In this document: in pieces, positions 11,601 through 23,635 of the stretch
How the letters are laid out: every line of letters begins with the position of its first letter
Position numbering within the stretch: the stretch's first letter is position 1
NCBI GenBank assembly: GCA_030674185.1
Contig: CM060315.1
Location: forward strand, 88,136,415-88,200,414
DNA from: Monoplex corrugatus
Lineage: Eukaryota; Mollusca; Gastropoda; Littorinimorpha; Ranellidae
Length of the DNA: 64,000 nucleotides
Direction: 5' to 3'
The notes under the pieces: generated by a model
Seen by the model: the letters and a program-made list of their open reading frames with translations, nothing else
Told to the model about the DNA's origin: nothing
The model's database searches: none
Position numbers and translations under genes: made by a program

Positions 11601-11686
11601 TATCTGGGTCACAAGCACACCATCATGATTGGCCTGATCTTTGAGATCATCCAGCTGTCCTGCTATGGTTTTGCTACACAAACATG
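11574..11686 (+). CDS. MFSD14: MFSD14 exon, helices 8-9, acceptor inside a minisatellite
   Basis: Acceptor tatgtttcag leads into TLCLSLLMKYLGHKHTIMIG, then LIFEIIQLSCYGFATQT. The exon ends within a TGG codon (phase 2) at donor gtgaga (11687); the vertebrate counterpart is TVVLGVLMRSIGNKNTI...LQLAWYGF. The first 24 nt of the exon and its acceptor are the last unit of the upstream 97-bp array. The true start is chosen because only this copy continues as ATGAAGTAT into conserved protein, whereas upstream copies read ATGCTGAAGTGT. Confidence 0.93.
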
Positions 11687-11949
11687 GTGAGAAGGACTTT
11701 TTTGTGTTCTGATTTTGTTTTTGTTTTGAAAGGTTCTTTCTTCTCATGATGATATAACAGCACAATTTGTGAGGATTGTCTTGTGGTTTTGTTTTAGGTT
11801 TGATAACTTTTTTCTTCTCAAGGTGAAATCACAGTGCAAAACTTAAGTTTCTTTCTGTTCACTGTCAGTTCTTTATTCGCTGAACATGATCCTTCATTTA
11901 TTGTCAGAGATATGTAAGCATTGATAGTGGTAAGTGAATCAGTGTTACA

Positions 11950-12192
11950 TTCATCATTGGTTTTAATCCAGGTCTGATGTGTCGAGGTCGATCATGGCCT
12001 GCATCTTAAAAATTGGCCTGTTTGTTGCCTGTCTTAATGCGTCAGTTAATCTGGTGGTGTTAGCCTAATGTTTTAAAACTTCCTCCCTTCTTTGATTTCA
12101 AGACCTTTGCCAGCGCATAGGGTTTTGTACTGATTTGGGTGGACACATGGAATTGTTCAAGTGTGTGAAATTGTCTTGAGTGCGATGAGTCT
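11950..12192. mobile_element. Family D dispersed repeat, copy 2
   Basis: Collinear with 5565-5835 over most of its length (ggcctgtttgttgcc, tggtggtgttagcctaatgt, tcaagacctttgccagc). It abuts the TTAA of the outer piggyBac-like element at 12193. Confidence 0.5.
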
Positions 12193-12196
12193 TTAA

Positions 12197-13737
12197 CCCC
12201 CTAAGTTCCAGAATGTAAATAAAGAGGTAAATTGCCTGTGCCAGGGAATTTTAAACGTATTGACTTAAGAACAAAAAATCGTATCTTCACCCAGCCCAGA
12301 AAACCCCACAAAACTATACATTTTCTTGTTCAGTATACTTTATGATACACCAGGAGCAGCAGTACTTTCAGATTGAGGATCGCCAGTGCTGGTAATGTCA
12401 CTCTGACTCTTATCTGGGTCAAGTCCGACTTCGGACATCAACATTGAAATATCGCCAGCATGCACCAAATTATTGTCACTTTCACTCTCATTGAGTGAAT
12501 TAACAGACTCCAAATCAGAATCACCTCCTCAAGTAATGATTTCTGCAACTTATTCTGCTGTGTAAGTTGTTTTATTTGCCTGGGTGCCGCTCGGTATTGA
12601 AACTGGTTCGTCTGCCATTGTTTACAGTCGCTGAAGAGCAATCAGCTGTAGGGGTCACCTTTTCAATTGCATGGGCGGAAAAGATCATGAAATGTCAGGC
12701 ATACATAATTAACCCTCTCAGACCTCATGTCCATTGGAAAACAGCATCTGTTTCCTGGCCTCCTGGGCAAAAAAATGGTTAAAATCGTATAGCTAGCATA
12801 TTTATTGATTTCATGGTAAAGAACTGACAGAGACACATGAAACTTGAATACAACACAGCCAATAGACAGACCTTTGATCTTACGCCAGTACTCCACCTTG
12901 GTATGCCAATCCACCCAGCATGTCGACCCCCTCTTCCAAAACTCGTCATCAGCAAAAAGAGAAAGGAATTCGAAAGGCTGACGTTCATCTGTTATGTTAT
13001 CTGGAATGTTCTTTGATCCTGTGCTATCATCATTGAAATTCAAATCAACAGCAGCTGCGGTGAAACGATTTACTCCAACCTGGATCTGCACTTTGATCTC
13101 TGCTATCAGCTGTTTGCAGGCCACGCCTCCCTTCTCTAACTCCTCTCCCTTCCCCTCTTTCATCGATACTTTCTTCATACTCACTCGAATCACTCTCACT
13201 GCTACTAAGCATGTAATCTTTGTCGAATTCGTTCTCTTCATCGGAAGAAAGTGTCACTAATTCAAGTACCTGTTGCGTTGTGAAACGCTGTGATCTTGCT
13301 CTCTTCCCAGTTGAAGTACTGGGTTCACTCGGTTCACATGACCGCTTCATAATTCACAAAAAATGAGAAAAATTCTGTGCACAACAAAGAAGAAAGCACT
13401 GCGCGATTTGCAAAATTGAAATCCCGCACTAACAAAGAGAATTGGCTGTGATTGGTTGCCTATTTTTAGACCCACGTGCTATCAATCCACGTGGCTTTGA
13501 GAAGACCGGTTTACTGGGCATTCGGTATACTGACTTGATTACGTCAGCCTGGTAAACCATGCATACCGTGCGTTAGGGTTAACATCTATTTATAGATGGA
13601 GTCCTGAAGTTTCTGTTGATATCTCACACGTCACTGAAAGTGTTGGGGTTTTCCGGCTAAAAATAGGGAAAGGTTGCTGACGGAATATATGGTCGGAGGC
13701 AATGGAGGTATATGTTTCTTCTGACCAAGTTAACAGG
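12197..13737 (-). mobile_element. Candidate outer piggyBac-like element (host of a nested one)
   Basis: TTAA at 12193-12196 is followed by ccccctaagttccagaatg. On the right, cttctgaccaagttaacagg is followed by TTAA at 13738-13741, and the ends are imperfect inverted repeats. On the minus strand at about 12350-12530 a frame reads DLESVNSLNESESDNN and continues acidic to a stop, like the acidic N-termini of piggyBac transposases. The inner element interrupts it. Borders are tentative. Confidence 0.4.
12713..13578 (-). mobile_element. piggyBac-like element, internally truncated, TTAA target duplication
   Basis: 866 bp between perfect TTAA duplications (12709-12712, 13579-13582), with ends CCCT...AGGG as in piggyBac. 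The minus strand from ATG at 13350 reads MKRSCEPSEPSTSTGKRARS, then an acidic stretch (SDEENEFDKDYMLSSSESDS). After a frame change, PFEFLSLFADDEFWKRGST appears, resembling the start of the piggyBac transposase fold. The catalytic Asp-bearing core is absent, so the copy is non-autonomous. Confidence 0.7.
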
Positions 13738-13849
13738 TTAATGGTATATTTTACGAAATGTCGTTGGTGTATACTTTAATTAATTGTCATTGTTTTGAAT
13801 ACTCCAATGACTACTGTATTTTTCTCTTTTACTAATGACTCCCCCCCCC

Positions 13850-15030
13850 CCCGGGATGGCATGGGCTCCTTCAGTATAAATAGTATCCCACCTTCATGAA
13901 ATTCTGTGTTAGAAATTTTCTCTTTCCTGTCACTGTCTTTGTTTCTGCCTTACGCCCTTGCTTTTTGGCATTTCTTCCTATAATTTTCTGCCTTGCTGGT
14001 CCATTCACCTGTATGTGTTCTGTAAAGCCTTTTATACTTAAGATTTGTGTAGACTTAGGATTGATAATAGGGTATGTGTAGACTTAGGATTGATAATAGG
14101 GTATGTGTAGACTTAGGATTGATAATAGGGTATGTGTAGACTTAGGATTGATAATAGGGTATGTGTAGACTTAGGATTGATAATAGGGTATGTGTAAACT
14201 TAGGACTGATAATAGGGTATGTGTAGACTTAGGATTGATAATAGGGTGTGTGTAGACTTAGGATTGATAATAGGGTATGTGTTAACTTAGGATTGATAAT
14301 AGGGTATGTGTAGACTTAGGATTGATAATAGGGTATGTGTAAACTTAGGATTGATAATAGGGTATGTGTAGACTTAGGATTGATAATAGGGTATGTGTAA
14401 ACTTAGGATTGATAATAGGGTATGTGTAAACTTAGGATTGATAATAGGGTATGTGTAGACTTAGGATTGATAATAGGGTATGTGTAAACTTAGGATTGAT
14501 AATAGGGTATGTGTAGACTTAGGATTGATAATAGGGTATGTGTAAACTTAGGATTGATAATAGGGTATGTGTAGACTTAGGATTGATAATAGGGTATGTG
14601 TAGACTTAGGATTGATAATAGGGTATGTGTAGACTTAGGATTGATAATTGGGTATGTGTAAACTTAGGATTGATAATAGGGTATGTGTAAACTAAGGATT
14701 GATAATTGGTTACGTGTATTAAGTGCATTTTGGCTCTAAAGAAGGTGATGTGCAAAAACAATTTAAGAAAATGTAGGCCCATTTTTACGTATGGTTTAGT
14801 GTTCTTATTTATCTTTAAATTTTGTATTCAGTTTTTTATAATCTCATGGTGATAAATTGGGTGGAGTGGTCAGTGTCGGGGGCATGTGCCTAGATTATTT
14901 GTGCAAATTCATTGATATGTTTACTTAATTTTCTTTTCTGCATTTTTTCCCCGAGTGAGGTATTGTGTACATTTTGAGATGGTTATAGCCCTGATATTGC
15001 TCTGCACAGTTGGTTGGGCTTTAAACAAAG
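13850..15030 (+). mobile_element. Family A retroposon, copy 2, expanded by an internal array
   Basis: The start (gggatggcatgggctccttc) and the tail (atagccctgatattgctctg ... gggctttaaacaaa) match copy 1. The body is split by the 29-bp array at 14045-14715. Outside the array the two halves align to copy 1 without loss. Confidence 0.75.
14045..14715. repeat. 29-bp minisatellite derived from family A
   Basis: About 23 units of gtatgtgtagacttaggatt + gataatagg, with a g/a variant (gtagac/gtaaac). The single-copy precursor is in other family A copies as cttaggattgataattgggt, so the array arose by local amplification inside the element. Confidence 0.95.
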
Positions 15031-15309
15031 TAACTGATGACTTGTCTGTTTTATTGCTTTCTTACTGTATTTCTCATGGATTATTGTGTTATCTTCAGGG
15101 CTTCGCAGGGCTATAAACGATAATGGTAATGAAATGAAGTTTATGCTGTCAAGTAAACGATCTATTTTGTCCTCTGTTTTTGTCTTTCTCTCTATGCTTA
15201 TCATTGTAAGGGAGATAACCCTTTTGTCCCTCTCTTAGGGCTATGACTATCTCGTCATCATGTGTCTTGCCACATGGCATTGGTGATTAGGGCCTGCATA
15301 TCACGGCGC

Positions 15310-15545
15310 ACAAATCCGAGATACTTTAGTTGGCCACTTTCTGCCGGCTATTAATAGCGCGCCCCTTCCCTTCCACTCCCCACACCCTTTTCACCCGTCC
15401 CTTTATCACTATTGCGGGAGCACAAAGACGCGCTACACTGACGGACTTTGGTCGACCCTGCCTGGCTAAAAATAGCACACGCAGGCGACGCCGGCTCGCA
15501 ACTAAAGGGTGGCAGAATGGCTGGGAAAATGCAGCCGTGATATAA
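15310..15545. other. GC-rich unassigned block with two CTAWWWWTAG palindromes
   Basis: A block clearly richer in G+C than its surroundings, rich in cgcgcc and gacgcc. It carries gctattaatagc (about 15345) and gctaaaaatagc (about 15466). No convincing coding sequence is seen in either strand; it may be a transposon remnant or regulatory block. Confidence 0.35.
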
Positions 15546-15604
15546 ATCTATCTTTTCTTGCTGCAAGTATATCTCCACCTTTTTTGTCCCAAGCCACTCT
15601 GCAA

Positions 15605-15906
15605 AACTATTTTTTTCCCCTGGGTCTACCTGGTGTTCTTTTTACTTCCAGCTTTCCTGCTGTGACTGGGTGCTCAAATTTCTCTCGTCTCATAAAACGT
15701 CTTTTAAATGTTGCTTTTCTTTTCTTAATTTTCATTAACATTCTTTTTGTGTTTGCTTCTTCAGGACTGTCTTGTTTGTTTCTTTGCTGTCTCTGGAACT
15801 CTAACATTATTCTTAGAAACCACATTTCAGCTGCCTCAGTCTTGTTCTGACTTTGCTTGTTTCTTGTTGTCCAGGTTTCACATCCATACAACATACGACT
15901 ACTCAT
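15605..15906 (-). mobile_element. RTE-like 3' fragment, antisense to MFSD14
   Basis: The minus strand reads MLYGCETWTTRNKQSQNKTE, AAEMWFLRIMLEFQ, then a basic C-terminal stretch ending GKLEVKRTPGRPRGKK. This is the same C-terminal domain as the dead element at 2-5 kb and the 62.9-kb fragment. It ends about 75 bp before the helix 10 exon. Confidence 0.75.
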
Positions 15907-15982
15907 ACATTAGATAATTGCTTTGTTTTATGTAACATTATTAATTTGACAGTCAATGATTGTTGAATTGTTTTATCATCAG

Positions 15983-16080
15983 GATCTTGTGGATAGCTGG
16001 GTGTGTAGCGGCCATGTCTAGCATAACCTACCCTGCCATTAGTGCCTTCGTCTCTTCCCATGCCAGCTCTGACCAGCAAG
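15983..16080 (+). CDS. MFSD14: MFSD14 exon, helix 10
   Basis: Acceptor ttttatcatcag supplies the last G of the split TGG codon. The exon reads ILWIAGCVAAMSSITYPAIS, then AFVSSHASSDQQ, and leaves a phase-1 G before donor gtaggc (16081). AAMSSIT(F/Y)PAISA is a family signature. It is squeezed between an antisense RTE fragment (15605-15906) and a large (CA)n tract that carries a retrotransposon. Confidence 0.96.
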
Positions 16081-16096
16081 GTAGGCACACACATGC

Positions 16097-16432
<336 letters not shown>

Positions 16433-16434
<2 letters not shown>

Positions 16435-19400
16435 CATTTTGGGAAAAGTATTGCACAAACATAACAAGCAACAGGTTGATCGAAAATATTGTAGATTCCA
16501 ATTTATATTTACTTAACAACGGACACGTTACCCGGATCCCCGATATACCAACCCACAGACCCACAGCTATCGACCTCACTTTAATCTCACCATCCCTAGC
16601 CCCAAACGCCACGTGGCACACAGAGGATGACTTGTTGGGATCAGATCACATCCCCATACGTCTTACCCTAAACCATACTACTAAAATAGACGCCATGCCA
16701 CAAGATAGTTTACCCAAGTTTAATTATAAAAACGCAGACTGGATCAGTTTTAAGGCAATCCTTGAAAAGACAAGAACAGATCTATCTGAAGCAATGAACA
16801 TAAACGACATGTACGAAGTTTTCTGTAACTCACTGTTAAGAGCTGCTAACATTTCAATTCCAAAACTTACAGTGTCGAAAATAGGAAAACATCATGGAAA
16901 TGTCTGGTGGAATGAGGATTGTCAAAAGGCAGTGAACGAAAAGAAAGAAAAATACAAAATCTATTTAGCAAACAGGTCACCTGAAAATCATACAGCGATG
17001 AAAAGTGCCAACATTAAGTGTAACAGAATCATAGAGCAAGCCAAAGAACAACACTGGACGTCTTTTTGTAAATGTGAAGTAAATGACCACAAAGACATGA
17101 TAAAGATTTGGGAAAAACTAAAATTAATGAAAAACGGGATTAAGTTGCCATCAATTCCAGTAAAGCTAGAAAATAACCCTTTTCCTAGCTCACTGGAAAA
17201 AGCAGAAGCTTTTGCAGACGTGTTTGCTGAGACCTGTCGTGTAGAAGGACTTCCTGTCTCTAGTAGAGACTATAGGGAACGAGAAGAAAAGAAAGATGTA
17301 TATAAGGATCCTGCCTCTGATAATACTCACTACATGAATGCATCACTCACACTTCAAGAATTAAAAGATGCCATTCAGTCCCTTCCAAGTAAAAAAACGT
17401 CAGTTGGACTAGATGCAATTTCCAATGAGATGCTGAAAAATTTACCAGAAAATTTTATAATTTTGCTACATGACATATTTCAAAAATGCTGGAATAGTGG
17501 GAAAATGCCCAACAACTGGAAAGAAACGATAGTGGTTCCTGTACTAAAATCAGGTAAATGTAATACCGATCTGAAAAACTACAGGCCAATTGCATTAACA
17601 TCACACGTATGTAAACTAATGGAGAAAATAATCTTAAAGAGACTGATGCACTATTGTGAAAAGAATAAAATAATACCAGTAAATCAGGCAGGATTTCGAA
17701 AAGGCAGGTCACCAGTAGAAATCCTAACAAAGCTAACTACTAACATAAAACAACAATTTGCAAGACGTCAATGTGTTTTAGCTACATTTTTTGATATAAC
17801 GAAAGCATACGATCAAGTGTGGCACTCCAGATTGTTATTTAAATTTAAAAGTATTGGGCTGACAGGTCACATTTTTGACTATGTTAAGTGTTTCTTAGAA
17901 AACAGAGTATTTCAAACGAGGATTGAAAATGTATATTCCACGAAACGAATTCTTCAAATGGGTATCCCTCAGGGATCCGTTATAGCTCCCCTTCTTTTCA
18001 TGATATTAATGCATGACTTACCCAGTAAAGTATCTAAGCATGTAGTTTTAGCTCAATATGCTGACGATTTATGCATGTGGATGCAGGTAAATATGAAAAG
18101 GAAAACTCCTTTGCGCTGTATTAATTATACACGCAAATGCTACCAATTAGAACTTGATAAAATAGCACGATACATGGTAGAAAATGGGTTACATCTATCC
18201 CTGGAAAAATCGAAAATAGTTTTATTTAATAATGGAGCTAACCCAGTAAATCTTCCCACTTTCAAACTGGGAGATACTCTTCTTCAGTTTAATGAGTCAA
18301 TTAAATTCTTAGGAGTTTTTCTTACGGCAAAATTATCTTGGAATCAGCATATTGAATACTTATTAACCAAAGCTCAAAAAAGTTTAAATTTCTTAAAAAT
18401 AGTTCGCAAACAGGCATGGGGTCAAGATTCATCAACACTTGTTCATCTTTGTAAATCGCTTGTTAGATCTAAATTAACCTATGCCCAAGAAATCTTCTTC
18501 AGTGCACCGAAACACTTAATGAAAAAACTGCAGAGCATAGATTGTAAAGGTTTCAAACTTGCACTGGGTCTTCCAATGCATGCTTCCTGTCTTCGCACAT
18601 ATACTGAAATCAAACTGTTGCCACTTGATGAGCAAAGGAAAGTCGCTTCTACTAAATTTTTGTTAAGACACACCACTGTAGAAAACATCTCTGAAACAGA
18701 AATTAAACTGAGATCAGATATCGACTTTCCAAAAAGAGCTAAATCAATATCTTCACAGGTCACTCTTGCAACATACACATCTGACGTCATGAAAGGTTCA
18801 GGAATTGATCTACACGTAGATCCTGTATCTATAAGACCTTCCTTTTCGCCAGTACCCAGTTGGGAACTCCAAAGAGCACAATTTGACGTACATCACACTA
18901 ACTTAAAAAAAGGAGACAATGTAAACTTACTGGCAAGTCAGGTTAAATGTCATATAGACGACTTATATTCCGATCATTTGAAAATTTACACTGATGGATC
19001 AGTAATTGAAAGAAAAGCAGGCTCAGCGTTTTTAATACCTGCTCTCAAAATTGAAAAATCTTTCTACATAGGACTTGATAAATCTATCTTTACAGCTGAA
19101 CTTTTTGCAATATTAATGGCTTTAAACTTTATGATAAGTTTTCCTAGGACAATTTTTCAAACACTTTTTTGCGTGGATTCAAAATCAGTACTTCAGGCTC
19201 TTGAATTATCAAAATTACAAACAAGATCAGAAATGATTCTGGAAATTAGTCACTTGATTCATAATTTATCTTTAAGAGGCACTGATATTACTTTCTGCTG
19301 GATACCTTCTCATAGTTCTTTTCGTTATAATGATAAAGTTGACAGGGCTGCCAAACGGGGAGCTAATAACTCACCAGATTCAAACAATATCCAGCTTTCT

Positions 19401-19775
19401 CTCTCGTTGCACGAGAATTACACTTTAGTAGACAACTACGTCTGGAAGCAGTTCCAATTAAAACAGAAAAAGTATGATAAATGTCACATGAACTTTGAAA
19501 TTAGCAAAATACTTAAGCAGCTTCATGCCAGCAGAATTATACAATCCCTTATGTATAGATGGAAACTTGATGCATTCAAAACAAAATACACCAAGAACAT
19601 AGTATGTCTGTGTGGAAAGAAGATAACACATAGTCATATTCTTTCTTGCGTTAAGGTAAAACGACATATTCCAACACTATCTATGAGTACAGTTTCTGAT
19701 ATATTTGCCTCATCATCATTACTGTATGAATTTTTTGTTAGCCTGTCAAAAAGTCCTATAGCGAATTACCTTTAA
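16433..19775 (+). CDS. Partial ORF2: endonuclease C-terminus, reverse transcriptase, RNase H
   Basis: About 1,113 open codons. The endonuclease end is visible as PTAIDLTLISPS and GSDHIPIRL (catalytic SDH at 16641-16649). RT blocks include VVPVLKSGKCNTDLKNYRPI, NQAGFRKGRSPVEILTKLT, FFDITKAYDQVWH, GIPQGSVIAPLLF and the catalytic YADD at 18057-18068. RNase H motifs follow: KIYTDGS (18981-19001), FTAELFAILMALN, CVDSKSVLQAL and ITFCWIPSHS. A C-terminal CLCGKK...HIL..C zinc-like motif precedes the stop at 19773-19775. An apparent extension upstream is His-Thr repeats from the (CA)n tract plus the preceding MFSD14 exon frame and is not part of the protein. The RNase H domain points to the I superclade; the finer name is a guess. 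It is likely untranslatable as a complete element because of 5' truncation. Confidence 0.88.
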
Positions 19776-20102
19776 AATGTTATTTCACTTGTTCACTGTT
19801 ATGGTTAGTCAATTATTAGTTTTATTTTTTTCTTCGTTTCTTCCAGATATTTATCAATTTTGTTTGTTAGTTTGTTTAAATCGTTAATTATGGTAACATT
19901 ATTTGTTAGTTTTACCTTCCCCTCTTCAAAACAGTTGTTTTCTGGATCATCTTTTCTCAAGTTCAAAATTGACAATTTTCAAATATTCTCTTCACTCCTC
20001 TTATCACCCCCCCCCCCCCCCCTTTTTTTGTTTTTTTTGTTTTGTTTTTGTTGTTGTTGTTGTTGTCTAAAATCACTTTAGTGAATAGACATTAAATCAA
20101 AG
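16433..20102 (+). mobile_element. Non-LTR retrotransposon (EN-RT-RNase H, I/Nimb-like), 5'-truncated, inserted in (CA)n
   Basis: A single open frame lacks only the N-terminal part of the endonuclease. A 3' UTR of about 330 bp includes a 16-C run (20007-20022), a T run and (GTT)n, and ends near taaatcaaagaccaccacca before CA repeats resume. Because both flanks are (CA)n, no target duplication can be delimited. The long intact frame suggests a recent insertion in the MFSD14 intron, in sense orientation. Confidence 0.85.
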
Positions 20103-20106
20103 ACCA

Positions 20107-20515
<409 letters not shown>

Positions 20516-20662
20516 TCTCCCTCTTTGTGTCTGTCTGTCTGTCCGTCTCTCTGTCTGTCTGTCTGTCTGTTGTCTCATAACTGAACAAGTGAGATATTGG
20601 GATTGTCTTGAATGTCCAAGTCAGGAAACAGTCTTCATATGGTGTGTGTGTGTTTTGTGTAG

Positions 20663-20841
20663 GAGTGGCGCAGGGCATTGTGACAGGAATCCGTGGGCTG
20701 TGCAATGGCCTGGGTCCAGCTCTCTTTGGTTTCATCTTCTACCTGTTTCACGTCAACCTCAGTGAAGGCAATGACCCAAAGACAGAGCAGCCACACACTG
20801 ACAACACCTCTTCTGTTTCTTACTTCCAAGGATCAATTAAA
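20663..20841 (+). CDS. MFSD14: MFSD14 exon, helix 11
   Basis: The GT-rich acceptor tgttttgtgtag is followed by GA, which completes a glycine codon. The exon reads GVAQGIVTGIRGLCNGLGPA, LFGFIFYLFHVNLSEG, then a variable hydrophilic loop ending FQGSIK. The donor is gttagt at 20842 (phase 0). G(I/M)xTGIRGLCNGLGPAL is among the most conserved stretches of the family. The acceptor lacks a clear polypyrimidine tract. Confidence 0.94.
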
Positions 20842-21098
20842 GTTAGTATAGAGTGTATGGGGGGATGGGATGGGGGGGTGACGAGGGCTGAGGAAATGGG
20901 AGTGAAATAAGGGGGGGGGGGGGGTTTGGTGGTGGTTGAGTGTATGTCCAAGTCAAAATACTTGAATTGATCAGGCCTCTTGCCCATCACAATAGGTATG
21001 AAGAAAATCAGAACAACAAGGAAAAAATATCATACAGCAAGGACACTAAGAAATCAATTTAGACTGTCGGTACATAACAGTCTAAAATCTAGTGCTTC

Positions 21099-21099
<1 letters not shown>

Positions 21100-21188
<89 letters not shown>

Positions 21189-21263
21189 CCAGGAGAACAG
21201 AGATAGAAGAGAGCTGTGTGTGTGTGTTTGTGTATAAACCAGGAGAACAGAGATAGAAGAGAG

Positions 21264-21324
<61 letters not shown>

Positions 21325-21349
21325 CCAGGAGAACAGAGATAGAAGAGAG

Positions 21350-21397
<48 letters not shown>

Positions 21398-21425
21398 AAA
21401 CCAGGAGAACAGAGATAGAAGAGAG

Positions 21426-21476
<51 letters not shown>

Positions 21477-21509
21477 TGTATAAACCAGGAGGACAGAGAT
21501 AGAAGAGAG

Positions 21510-21566
<57 letters not shown>

Positions 21567-21612
21567 TGTGTGTGTGTTTGTGTATAACCAGGAGGACAGA
21601 GATAGAAGAGAG

Positions 21613-21675
<63 letters not shown>

Positions 21676-21725
21676 TGTGTATAAACCAGGAGGACAGTGA
21701 TAGAAGAGAGCTGTGTGTGTGTGTT
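21100..21725. repeat. Compound array: variable (GT)n alternating with a 31-bp unit
   Basis: Seven copies of taaaccaggagaacagagat + agaagagagct (about 21186, 21233, 21320, 21397, 21480, 21585 and 21681) are separated by (GT)n of widely varying length. Later copies read ggaggaca instead of ggagaaca. Confidence 0.93.
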
Positions 21726-22036
21726 GTAAAGGAGGGTGGGATTAGGGAAAACTTACAGCCTGTTTCTTTGGAGGAGGTCTTTTTGTTTTTCTTCTTCTGA
21801 CACAGGCTACGGCATTGCCTATTGTAACATATAAATTCATATGAACTTACCTACTAAGCAGAGGGAGTGGATTTTAGCATGTGTGACTTTTCTTTATCCC
21901 GCTTGAAAGGCAGTCATGTTTCATCTAGGGAGCTAGGAGAGAATTTGGAAGAAAAAGATGTTGGTACGTGATATGACAAGAAATTTTTTTGATTACATAA
22001 TTCATTTTTTCCACTTACTTTTTTCCCCCCCCTCAG

Positions 22037-22184
22037 AATTTAGTGCCGGGGCCTCCCTTTGCCTTTGGCACTGTGCTGGTGATCATGGCGCTACTTGTGG
22101 CCGCCTTCATCCCTGAAAACCCCACCTCCACTACCTTCAGAAAGCTCTCCCCCTCCATATCTTTGGAGATGAAGAAAGATCCAG
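22037..22184 (+). CDS. MFSD14: MFSD14 exon, helix 12 and start of C-terminal tail
   Basis: The strong acceptor ttttttcccccccctcag is followed by NLVPGPPFAFGTVLVIMALL, VAAFIPENP, then a Ser/Thr-rich cytosolic stretch ending MKKDP. The donor is gtgagt at 22185 (phase 1). PGPPFxFG and (A/F)xIPE are the family's helix 12 boundaries. The phase-1 end fits both the candidate microexon at 26466 and the terminal exon at 41265. Confidence 0.95.
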
Positions 22185-22455
22185 GTGAGTGGGTGATGGC
22201 TATTTGACTGCCATGGGCACAGTCCTGTTGGTGTCCTGCTCTGTGTCTTGTGTATCTGGAGTGTAAAGTCTTACCTGGGTTGAAGTGCAGTCATCAACTA
22301 ACTGTATAACCATGGGCTTTCATCTTGTTTGCTTCTTGCTGTTTTTGTAGTTGTTGTTGCTGCTGTTCTGTTAGGATTATCGTACTTACGTGGTTTCAGT
22401 TGTGCTCACCTGTTCTTTTTAAAAAAATTTTTTTATCATATTTCATATTCCATTT

Positions 22456-22866
22456 TAATGGCTGCAGAAGCTGGCACAGATTTAACAGTGTTGTGATGAT
22501 GATGACGATGAGGATAATAATCATGATGCTAATAGAGCTCCATTTAGGATTGACACTGCATGACAGGGCTGCACTCCATGCTTCCTTTCATTATGTATCC
22601 TGGAGTCATCCAGGCCTGAGAGATTCAGTCACCTGTGTGAGATTTGAGCAACAGCCTGAGAGATTCAGTCACCTGTGGTGAGATTTGAGCAACACTCTTC
22701 CATGAAGTGGTTGAGACTCAACTATGTGGTCCCAGTCTTCCCAATGATTCCATAATGCGCTCAGCTCTGGGTAAGAGCCAATTGGGGCAGAAAATTCTGA
22801 TGGGGATTCGAACCTGCAACCTTCTGGTCAGTAGTGTGTTATGGCAACCACTGCACCATGATGACT
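22456..22866 (-). mobile_element. tRNA-derived SINE, family B (copy 2)
   Basis: The minus-strand head reads atggtgcagtggttgccata ... ggttcgaatccccatcag, with recognisable A- and B-box spacing. The tail on + is gatgatgatgacgatgagga. An internal 50-bp tandem duplication (cctgagagattcagtcacct ...) is present at 22614-22700. Confidence 0.8.
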
Positions 22867-23019
22867 GGTTGATGTCTTGCTATTTGTCTTGTGTGTGTAG
22901 AATGGAGGGTCTGTATGTCCTGTTTGTTTCTCCCACTAAACATCTATCAATGGGTTTATTTGTATGGGAATTGTTTCCAGTTCTGTGCTGCTGGGGAATG
23001 TTGTATTGACACCAGCAAC

Positions 23020-23230
23020 AGGTCACTAACATTAGTATAAAACTCCTGTGTTAGGTAGGACCTCAAGACCTTTCCAGCCCATAGGGCTTATGTGCTGGCT
23101 TATTATGGCGTATGCCATGATCATTGTGGGTCTTCTCTATCACATGGCATCTGTGACGTCAGTGCATGTGGAAGTTATTCTGAGTGCTGTGATGTTATCT
23201 TGACAGTTTGAAACGGAAACTGTGGGTTGA
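23020..23230. mobile_element. Fragment of SINE family C body
   Basis: Blocks ggtaggacctcaagaccttt, gcttatgtgctggctta, cacatggcatctgtgacgtc and gtgatgttatcttgacagtt match the family C body at 29.5 and 55.6 kb, with many differences. Confidence 0.5.
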
Positions 23231-23635
23231 ATTGGGATCAACACATAATCTGTATATCCATTGGTACAACTGTATTGGCATGTTTGTAATGTTGTCTTTA
23301 CTTATTAATATTTTTATTTATTTTGTTGACAAAAAGGAATCGAAAGATAAAAGTTTACCATTGCTTGCATATTCATGAGCATTATTGGGCCTCTCTGGAA
23401 TCCTTGTTTTGTGTTTGTGTGAGACCTGTTCTTGTTTTCTTGGTGATTATCTGTTGTTGATATTAACTCACGCATGTGAAAAAGTTTTCCATACAGTTCC
23501 ATGTGTATACATGGTGAACCAACACTTTTTTTGCTGTTTTTTTTCTTTCCATTGTTGTAGTGAACAACATATTTCATGTGTACTTGGGTCCATGCAAACA
23601 CCAAAAAAACAATTTGGACACATTATGTAGAAATA

